Source of the DNA: a bacterium
Lineage (GTDB): Bacteria; Chloroflexota; Anaerolineae; Caldilineales; Caldilineaceae
DNA: 64,000 nucleotides
Reading direction: 5' to 3'
Assembly (NCBI GenBank): GCA_016124945.1
Contig: WGMT01000005.1
Location: 62,001 to 126,000, forward strand
Shown here: one piece after another, positions 57,248-64,000 of the stretch
Position numbering within the stretch: the first letter of the stretch is position 1
Layout: every line of letters begins with the position of its first letter
Position numbers and translations under genes: made by a program
The notes under the pieces: generated by a model
What the model was told of the DNA's origin: nothing
Databases searched by the model: none
Seen by the model: the letters and a program-made list of their open reading frames with translations, nothing else

Positions 57248-57417
57248 GAATTTGATCCACGAAGGCACATGATGAAGGAGAAAGGGACACGGATTACACG
57301 GATTTTTAGGATTCTGAGGAAAAAAGATTTGGTTTCTTTTCATTCCAAACAATCCGTACAATCCGTGTCCGACTTTCTTGATCTTCTTTTTCTTCGTGTG
57401 CCTTCGTGGATCAATGC
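57248..57417. repeat. Palindromic element: TTGATCCACGAAGGCACA...GACACGGATTACACGGATTTT / ...AATCCGTGTCC...TGTGCCTTCGTGGATCAA
   Basis: Outer and inner arms reverse complementary; same family as 168-480 and 10401-10436. Confidence 0.9.
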
Positions 57418-57424
57418 TTCTGAA

Positions 57425-58348
57425 TCAGCGGTTGCGCCACGCCTCCGAGTCGGGGACGAAGAGCGGCGATCCGAATTCCTCGACGCCGAACTGGCTGATG
57501 GCTTCCTGGGTAGGCACAGAGACAAGCCAATCAATGAACTGATTGGCCAGTTCGCCCTTGATTTCAGAATTTTTCTCGGGGTTGACAGCCATGACGCCGT
57601 ACGGGTTGAAGAGGATGGGATCCCCTTCGGCGACAATGATCAGTTCAGTGCCTTCCAGGGTGCGGGCCAGGTAGGTGGCGCGGTCGCTCAAGGTGTAGGC
57701 TTCTTGCTCATTGGCCATGGTCAGCACAGCGCCCATGCCCTGCCCAGCAGAGATGTACCAATCGCCGCTGGGTTCGATGGCTGCGGCTGCCCAGAGCGAC
57801 TTTTCTTTGCTGTGGGTGCCCGAATCGTCGCCGCGCGAGACAAAAGGCGATTCGGTCTCTGCAATCTGGGTGATGGCGACGGCGGCGGCGCTGCTGCCGG
57901 CGATGCCTGCCGGGTCACTGGCAGGGCCGACGATGATGAAATCGTTGTACATCACATCCTCGCGGCGGACACCGTCTCCGGCTTCCATGAAGGCGTCTTC
58001 TTGCGACCGCGCATGGACCAACACCACGTCGGCGTTGCCATCTCGACCCAACTGGAGCGCCTGACCGGTGCCCACAGCCACCACGTCCACTGCAACGCCG
58101 AATTCTGCTTCATAGAGCGGCAAGATCACGTCGAGCAATCCGGAGTCGCGGGTACTCGTCGTCGTCGCCAGGATCAGCCGATCCTCAGCGGCGGCGTTGC
58201 CCTCTTCCTGCGCCGGCGCCGTCACTTCAGCAGCCGCTGAACCGTCCTCCGCCGAGGGGACGGTGACCGGCAGGGCAATCGGCTGGCAGGCAGCCAGCAG
58301 CGCCATCATGAACACCACCACGAGAGAAAACCACAGTGTCCGCTTCAT
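57425..58348 (-). CDS. tupA: Tungstate ABC transporter substrate-binding protein (TupA-like)
   Basis: LILATTTSTRDSGLLDVILPLYEAEFGVAVDVVAVGTGQALQLGRDGNADVVLVHA. Confidence 0.92.
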   Translation of the reverse strand: MKRTLWFSLVVVFMMALLAACQPIALPVTVPSAEDGSAAAEVTAPAQEEGNAAAEDRLILATTTSTRDSGLLDVILPLYEAEFGVAVDVVAVGTGQALQLGRDGNADVVLVHARSQEDAFMEAGDGVRREDVMYNDFIIVGPASDPAGIAGSSAAAVAITQIAETESPFVSRGDDSGTHSKEKSLWAAAAIEPSGDWYISAGQGMGAVLTMANEQEAYTLSDRATYLARTLEGTELIIVAEGDPILFNPYGVMAVNPEKNSEIKGELANQFIDWLVSVPTQEAISQFGVEEFGSPLFVPDSEAWRNR

Positions 58349-58364
58349 CTTCTACTCCTTTGAA

Positions 58365-59096
58365 TTAATAGATCATGTCCCCTTGTACAAACGCCGCCGT
58401 GCGTGGATCTTTCGGCGATTCGAAAAACGTCTGTACATCGGCGACTTCGGCCAACCGATTTTCCAGGAGCAGGGCGACGCGATGGCCCATGCGCCGCGCC
58501 TGAAACACATTGTGGGTGACAAAGACCACAGTGACGCCATCATCCTGGTTTAGGCGTCTCACCAATCGTTCGATCAAGGCCACGTTGGCCGGATCGAGAT
58601 TGGCAGTAGGTTCGTCGAGGAGCAGGGCATCGGGGCGCAGGATCAGGGCGCGGGCCAGGGCCACTCGCTGTGCTTCACCGCCAGAGAGCGTGCGCGCCGA
58701 CTGCTTCGCCATGTGGCCCAACCCCACTTCGTCTAACGCAGCATGGATGGCCTGCCCGCTGTTGCGTTGACCACGCAAGTTCAGGCCGTAGGCAACATTG
58801 GCTTCGACGCTGCGTTTGAGCAGAAGCGGACGCTGAAAGACGGTGGTAACCCGCCGTCGCAGCGCCAACGACGCCTCATGTCCACTGCCGATGACTTCGT
58901 TGTGAAAACGGATTGTCCCTGTGCTGGGCGCTTCGAGGAAGTTGAGCAGGCGCAGCAACGTACTTTTGCCCACGCCGCTTGGCCCCACCAGCGCCAGGAT
59001 CTCACCCTGGTAGACGTCCAATGTATCTACGGCGAGGACACAACGCGGCCCGTAGCTTTTTGTTACGTTGCGCACTTCGTAGATCGTCTTGTTCAT
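58365..59096 (-). CDS. tupC: Tungstate ABC transporter ATP-binding protein (TupC-like)
   Basis: ALVGPSGVGKSTLLRLLNFLEAP, LSGGEAQRVALARALILRPDALLLDEPTANLD; ATGA overlap with tupB stop. Confidence 0.9.
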   Translation of the reverse strand: MNKTIYEVRNVTKSYGPRCVLAVDTLDVYQGEILALVGPSGVGKSTLLRLLNFLEAPSTGTIRFHNEVIGSGHEASLALRRRVTTVFQRPLLLKRSVEANVAYGLNLRGQRNSGQAIHAALDEVGLGHMAKQSARTLSGGEAQRVALARALILRPDALLLDEPTANLDPANVALIERLVRRLNQDDGVTVVFVTHNVFQARRMGHRVALLLENRLAEVADVQTFFESPKDPRTAAFVQGDMIY

Positions 59097-59806
59097 ACGT
59101 CGAAAGAGCGTCCTTGCAGGCGCACCACAATGGCATTGGTGATGAAAGCCAGCCCCAACAGGATGATGCTGAGGGCGATGGCCATGTCGAAATTGCCCTT
59201 GCCCGTCTCCAACACGATAGCCGTGGTGAGCACGCGGGTGCGTCCTTCGATGTTGCCGCCCACCATGATCACTGCGCCCACTTCGGAGATGATGCCGCCG
59301 AAACCGGCCACAATCGCAGCAATCACCCCAACGCGTGCCTCTTCGAGCACCGCCCATGTCGTCTGCCACCGTGACGCGCCCAGCGCCCGCACCTGAAGCC
59401 GCAGCGCCGGGTCCACACCATTGACCGCAGCCATGGTAAAGCCCGCCACCAGGGGAAAGGCGATAATCGTCTGAGCGATGATCATTGCCTGTGGCGTAAA
59501 GAGATTAGGAATCCAATCCCATGCCAATGATCCCAACGGTCCACTGCGCGAGAGCATAAGGTAGACGAAGAGACCGATCACCACGGGCGGGAAGGCCATG
59601 CCGGTGTAGATCGTAGAGATAGCGAGTCCGCGCCCGCGGAAGTGAGTCAGGCCGAGGAGCACCCCAGCCGGCACTCCCAGCACCACGCTAATCGCCAACG
59701 CCGCCCCCGACACCGAAAGCGAAAGCATGACGATCTCGAAGAGCGCCGGATCGCCGCCAGTGATTAAAACGATGGACTGGATGAAACCGTCGATGAGGGT
59801 GCGAAT
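59093..59806 (-). CDS. tupB: Tungstate ABC transporter permease (TupB-like); conserved reading frame extends to an ATT codon at 59806
   Basis: RTLIDGFIQSIVLITGGDPALFEIVMLSLSVSGAALAISVVLGVPAGVLLG; AAAGGA upstream of ATT; first ATG (59728) is inside the conserved region. Confidence 0.75.
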   Translation of the reverse strand: MRTLIDGFIQSIVLITGGDPALFEIVMLSLSVSGAALAISVVLGVPAGVLLGLTHFRGRGLAISTIYTGMAFPPVVIGLFVYLMLSRSGPLGSLAWDWIPNLFTPQAMIIAQTIIAFPLVAGFTMAAVNGVDPALRLQVRALGASRWQTTWAVLEEARVGVIAAIVAGFGGIISEVGAVIMVGGNIEGRTRVLTTAIVLETGKGNFDMAIALSIILLGLAFITNAIVVRLQGRSFDV

Positions 59807-59821
59807 GGGTCAATCCTTTGC

Positions 59822-59940
59822 TTGATCCGTGATTCGTGATTCGTGATTCGTGATGGGCTTGACACCGACTCCGTTCAAACAATGACGAGAGACGCCCTAA
59901 CCACAGATCACAGATCACGAATCACGAATCACGAATCACT
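59822..59940. repeat. GTGATTC heptamer hairpin element
   Basis: gatccgtgattcgtgattcgtgattcgtgatggg...cacagatcacagatcacgaatcacgaatcacgaatcac. Confidence 0.9.
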
Positions 59941-61891
59941 ATATTTCCGCAATCACCTTCCCCATCTGCCCCGTGTCGTAGCCACCCAGGGCGTTGACGG
60001 CGTGGACAAATGTCTTGTCTTCGCGGATGAGTTTGAGGAGAGGGGCCAGGAGATCGCTTTCGTAGTGTTCAACAGGAATCACGAGATCGTAGCGCTCGTC
60101 GAAGAGGGGGATGAAGTCGAGATCGAGGGCGCGGGCGGCGGCGAGGATGCCCAGGCCGCAGTCGGCGGCGCCACTCTTGACGGTGGCGGCTACGGCGAGG
60201 TGGGTAAACTCCTGGCGTTCGTAGCCACGGATCGATTGGGGATTTACGCCGCGCTGCTTGAGCACATAGTCGAGCAGGACACGTGTCCCTGCGCCACGTT
60301 GACGGTTGACGAAGATGACGTCCTCGCGCTGGAGATCGACCAGTTCGCTGATCTGTTTGGGGTTTCCCTTGGGCACGATCAGCCCCTGAGAACGGTTGAC
60401 AAACCCAAGCAAGACAACCCGAATGTTGTGCGGAGTGAGCAATCTGCGGATGAAGTCTGTGTTGTACGCGCCGGTCTCCTCATCCAACAAATGAGAACCG
60501 GCAATGTGCGCCTCTCCACGTTGCAAGGTGAGCAGGCCGCTCAAACTGCCCACATGCGCCGACGCCAGGAAACGATCCGGGTGGCGCTGATGCAGCCTGT
60601 CTGCCAGGAGATCGAGTGTCATGTCGTGGCTGCCAATGACGACGATGGTGCGATCCACCGTGCCAGGGGGGCGCAGCAGTTCGACGTTGACGGCTTCGCC
60701 GGCCTGATGTCCTTCGGAGAAGCGGGGCACAGTGACAATGCCATCAGCTTTGACCAGTGACATGAGCACGCCTGCGCCGCCCTGTAACGGCGTGGCCACC
60801 ACTTTGTCGCCCACTTTGCCCACGGTGACCCGCACGTAGTGATCTTCACCCATGGGCGAGGAGAGCTTGCGGCTCAACGTCGCCTGAATCGTGGGGCGTT
60901 CCGGCAACGGCAGCCCTTGCCAGCGGTAGAGCAGCGGTTTCACCAGGAGATCAAAGGTCATGGCCGCGGAGACGGGGTAGCCGGGGATGCCGACCAGCGC
61001 TTTCCCCTGGGCTACACCTAGCACGACAGGGTGCCCCGGGCGAATGGCAATGCCGTGGACACGAAGTTCGCCCAGTTCGCTCACCACGGCGGCGGTGTAG
61101 TCTTCGGATCCGGCGGACGAGCCGGCGTTGACGGCCACGAGATCGTGATCCTTCAGCGCCGCGGCTACGGCATCGCGCAGCGAATTGTAGTCGTCGATGA
61201 CAATCGGCCAGCGGGTGACAAGGCAGCCGGCCTCTTCGGCCTGGGCGCCTAGCATTAACGAGTTGTATTCGATGATGTCGCCGGGTTTCGGTTCGCTGCC
61301 CACGGGTACCAACTCGGTGCCGGTGGGGATGATGGCGACACGGGGCCGCCGGTAGACGCTGATCTGTGCGTGTCCACTACCGGCGACTGCGCCCAGATCC
61401 TGTGGACGGAGACGGTGATTGGCAGGCAAGACCAGTTCGGTGGCCACCATGTCTTCGCCCATGGGGCGCACATCTGTCCACGGTGCGCAGGCGGCGAGGA
61501 TCTCGATATAGTCCACGCCGTCCTGGTGAACGGGCTGCGTCTGTTCGATCATGATCACGGCGTTTTTGCCCACGGGCAGGGGATCGCCGGTGTCAACAGG
61601 CAGGGCCTGACTGCCCATGGCGAGCAAACGGGGGCTGGTTTCGGTGGCCCCGCGTGTCTCGTCGCTGTGGACGGCGTAACCGTCCATAGCGGCGGCGTGA
61701 TAGTGGGGCGACGAGAGCCGCGCCCACACCGGCTGTGCCGTCACCCGGTACAGCGCTTCGGTTAGCGGGATTGTTTCTGCCGAGAGGGTGGCCAACAATC
61801 CGTTTGCCGCCAACGCTTCATGCCAGTTGGCCACAGCTTCAGAAAGCGCCACGTCGTGCAGGTAGATGTTGCGTTCGGTTGGCGTAGACAT
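59939..61891 (-). CDS. MoeA-like molybdopterin molybdotransferase fused to C-terminal PBP-like (substrate-binding) domain
   Basis: MoeA motifs MDGYAVHSDETRG, AVNAGSSAGSEDYTAAVVSELGELRVHGIAIRPGHPVVLG, GIPGYPVSAAMTF; C-terminal VNRQRGAGTRVLLDYVLKQRGV. Confidence 0.88.
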   Translation of the reverse strand: MSTPTERNIYLHDVALSEAVANWHEALAANGLLATLSAETIPLTEALYRVTAQPVWARLSSPHYHAAAMDGYAVHSDETRGATETSPRLLAMGSQALPVDTGDPLPVGKNAVIMIEQTQPVHQDGVDYIEILAACAPWTDVRPMGEDMVATELVLPANHRLRPQDLGAVAGSGHAQISVYRRPRVAIIPTGTELVPVGSEPKPGDIIEYNSLMLGAQAEEAGCLVTRWPIVIDDYNSLRDAVAAALKDHDLVAVNAGSSAGSEDYTAAVVSELGELRVHGIAIRPGHPVVLGVAQGKALVGIPGYPVSAAMTFDLLVKPLLYRWQGLPLPERPTIQATLSRKLSSPMGEDHYVRVTVGKVGDKVVATPLQGGAGVLMSLVKADGIVTVPRFSEGHQAGEAVNVELLRPPGTVDRTIVVIGSHDMTLDLLADRLHQRHPDRFLASAHVGSLSGLLTLQRGEAHIAGSHLLDEETGAYNTDFIRRLLTPHNIRVVLLGFVNRSQGLIVPKGNPKQISELVDLQREDVIFVNRQRGAGTRVLLDYVLKQRGVNPQSIRGYERQEFTHLAVAATVKSGAADCGLGILAAARALDLDFIPLFDERYDLVIPVEHYESDLLAPLLKLIREDKTFVHAVNALGGYDTGQMGKVIAEI

Positions 61892-61954
61892 AATATCTTT
61901 CCGTATTACGTGGGGAGAGCAGATTGTCGCGCGATTGGGAATTGCTGCGTTTAG

Positions 61955-62085
61955 GATAGTGCGTGGTGCGTGTACCTTTATAGAAAGCTGGTTCTTCATT
62001 GGCGCATGGGCGGCGGTAAACACACCGAAATCTCCCAATGTAGCGCTAACACTCTCTACTGGTACACGCACTACGCACTACGTTC
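61955..62085. repeat. GTAGTGC heptamer hairpin element with long centre
   Basis: gatagtgcgtggtgcgtgtacc...tctctactggtacacgcactacgcactacg. Confidence 0.85.
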
Positions 62086-63313
62086 AGTGAAGCGTCACCG
62101 TCACCCAGGCACCTTCGCGTATCCCCCCTGAATCGAGGGGAATTTGGATCACGCCGTCGGCGTTGACCAGGGTGTAGATCAGGTTGGATTTGCCGAAGAC
62201 GGGGACGGCCCAGCTTTCGCCGTCGCGTGCTTCAATGCGCACCTGGACGTAGTCTTCGCGGCCGGTGGCAGAGGCGACGTTACGCGCCAGACGCGCCTGG
62301 ATCCGGGTGTGGGCAGGCGCAGAGGCCCCTAGGCAGGCGCGGATGGCAGGCGTCACCACCAGGTCGAAGATAACCATGGCCGACACAGGATTGCCCGGCA
62401 ACCCGAAGACAGGCACACCGTCGCACACAGCCAGGATCGTGGGTTTGCCCGGCTTCACACTCAGCCCGTGGACAAGCACGCCGGGCGCGCCCAGTTCTTC
62501 GATGATGTCGACGCTGAGATCGCGGTAACTCACCGAGCTTCCCGCCGAGAGGACGACGATGTCGGCTTCGTGGTGGGCTTTCTGCATGGCCGCCAGCAAC
62601 GCTTCGCGTCGATCCGGCACAATGCCATAGAGGATGGGTTCACCACCGGCTCGGCGGATCAATGCAGCGAGCGAATAGGAATTGATGTCGCGGATCTGTC
62701 CTGGTGTGGTGGGTTGATCGGGGGGTACCACTTCGTCGCCACTAGAGACGACGGCCACACGGGGCGGCTGGGCGACACTCACTTCGGTGATTCCCAAAGC
62801 CAGCAGCCCGCCAATGTCCTGAGGACGCAGGGGACGTCCCGCCGTCATCAGCAGATCGCCGCGGCGGATGTCTTCGCCGATCTGGATCACGTTTTCGCCC
62901 TCGGCCACCGGTTTGAGCACCTCAATGGCAGCGTCGTCGATGCGCTGCGTCTCCTCTACCATCACCACGGCGGTTGCGCCTGCGGGCAGCGCGCCGCCGG
63001 TGTGGATCAGCACAGCTTCGCCTGATCCCAACTCAAGCGAACTGGTTGCGCCCATAGGCACCTCGCCGATGACGGTGAGGAACGCGGGTAACCCGCCGGA
63101 CGCGCCGTAGGTGTCCACGGCGTTGACGGCGTAACCGTCGACGGTGGAGCGGGCAAATTCGGGTAGATCCTGAGGAGAAGTCAACGCCTCAGCGAGGATG
63201 CGATCCAATGCATCGGCTGTGGGGATACGTTCGGTGCGCACACGTGGGTGGAAGTGTTCTGAGAAGAGGCGGTGTGCGTCTTTGGGTGTCTGTACTGTAA
63301 AAAACTCCGACAT
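62084..63313 (-). CDS. moeA: Molybdopterin molybdenumtransferase MoeA
   Basis: STVDGYAVNAVDTYGASGG, VLSAGSSVSYRDLSVDIIEELGAPGVLVHGLSVKPGKPTILA, GLPGNPVSAMVIFDL. Confidence 0.92.
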   Translation of the reverse strand: MSEFFTVQTPKDAHRLFSEHFHPRVRTERIPTADALDRILAEALTSPQDLPEFARSTVDGYAVNAVDTYGASGGLPAFLTVIGEVPMGATSSLELGSGEAVLIHTGGALPAGATAVVMVEETQRIDDAAIEVLKPVAEGENVIQIGEDIRRGDLLMTAGRPLRPQDIGGLLALGITEVSVAQPPRVAVVSSGDEVVPPDQPTTPGQIRDINSYSLAALIRRAGGEPILYGIVPDRREALLAAMQKAHHEADIVVLSAGSSVSYRDLSVDIIEELGAPGVLVHGLSVKPGKPTILAVCDGVPVFGLPGNPVSAMVIFDLVVTPAIRACLGASAPAHTRIQARLARNVASATGREDYVQVRIEARDGESWAVPVFGKSNLIYTLVNADGVIQIPLDSGGIREGAWVTVTLH

Positions 63314-63394
63314 ACATTACTCCGTCCATGCTGCCGAAACTGAGTTTCACCCTCCATTTAGCAAAAGTCTATCCGACTTTCTACGATAGAAAAT

Positions 63395-64000
63395 TTATTC
63401 GTCGCCCGGAATGACCAACCGCTGCCCCACTGTGACAAAGTTGGGATTGGTAAGGTTATTGGCTTCGAGGATAGCATCAACGGTGACATCGTAGCGCTGT
63501 GCAATGGAAAAGAGTGTTTCTCCGCGGACAACGGTGTGCACAGTCTGATTGGCGGCGCGCACCTGTTCGGCGGTGACGCCGGGGATGGTGAGTTGCTGAC
63601 CCGGCTGGATCTGGTTGGGGTTGGCCAGGCTGTTGGCCGATGTGATGTCAGCAGCATTGACATTGTACAGCCGGGCAATTTCCAACAGGGTTTCCCCAGC
63701 GCGCACAGTGTGAACGGCCGCGCCGGCATCATTGGCCCGTTGATTGGCGACAGGTGCATCGGCGACAGCACCCGTTTGGGCTGTCCCCTGGTAGCCGGGG
63801 ATAACAAGGACACGTCCTTGAATGAGGTTGTTGGGGTCGGCAATGGTGTTGGCATCGACAATGGCCTGCGCTGCTACGTTAAACTCCTGCGAAATGGAGA
63901 AGAGCGTGTCACCGGCCTGGATCACATACTCATACGGTTGGGGGGGCACAGGGGTTGGCGGCACTTCAGGCGCGTAACCGGGGATGATCAACGCCTGCCC
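63395..64000 (-). CDS. Multi-LysM domain protein (partial, continues beyond window)
   Basis: Repeated LysM: YVIQAGDTLFSISQEFNV..., HTVRAGETLLEIARLYNV..., HTVVRGETLFSIAQRYDV... Confidence 0.88.
   Translation of the reverse strand, partial: GQALIIPGYAPEVPPTPVPPQPYEYVIQAGDTLFSISQEFNVAAQAIVDANTIADPNNLIQGRVLVIPGYQGTAQTGAVADAPVANQRANDAGAAVHTVRAGETLLEIARLYNVNAADITSANSLANPNQIQPGQQLTIPGVTAEQVRAANQTVHTVVRGETLFSIAQRYDVTVDAILEANNLTNPNFVTVGQRLVIPGDE

Noticed and set aside
61892-62071. N-terminal extension of the PBP-fused MoeA ORF
   Set aside because: Extension reads through the GTAGTGC hairpin; ATG at 61891 gives a normal MoeA start, so no need for repeat translation here.
1-64000. REP/BIME elements with RAYT transposase, or IS/MITE insertion
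   Set aside because: No RAYT or transposase gene and no consistent target-site duplications could be recognised by eye; terminal sequences vary by locus.

Overview
High-GC bacterial chromosome segment, inferred to be Chloroflexota (Anaerolineae/Caldilineae-like) from gene content. I found no rRNA, tRNA, CRISPR array or transposase. Main gene blocks: (1) partial URO-D-like methyltransferase, a DUF1537 kinase and a PoxB-like ThDP enzyme (1-3.7 kb). (2) A contiguous alternative complex III plus caa3-type cytochrome oxidase cluster, actABCDEF-hyp-SCO-coxB-coxA-coxC-coxD (3.8-17.5 kb). (3) murQ, a HTH regulator, DUF2237, and a corrinoid/one-carbon set: homocysteine S-methyltransferase, 'virulence factor'-domain protein and ASKHA/2Fe-2S activator (19.7-26.2 kb). 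(4) A FAS1 repeat surface protein with LPVTG tail. (5) Housekeeping and accessory genes with VapBC and RelE/Phd modules. (6) Sensor kinase/response regulators, two ABC half-transporters, and a tungsten locus (AOR, tupABC, two moeA). The strongest unexplained signal is a dispersed family of hairpin repeats filling most intergenic gaps. Each has two inverted arms built from tandem 7-9 bp units (GTAGTGC, GGTGATT, GTGATTC, GAGTAAG, GATTAAGC, GTTGAAGC, GGGGACT and others) around a short, sometimes conserved, centre. Many start exactly at or supply the upstream stop codon. Because 7 and 8 are not multiples of 3, the tandem stop-containing units create stops in all three frames. At least two copies lie in frame inside genes (actD N-terminus; middle of the ASKHA protein), and one is apparently translated as the leader of the SCO-like gene. 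All functional interpretations are from sequence reading only; no searches were run.
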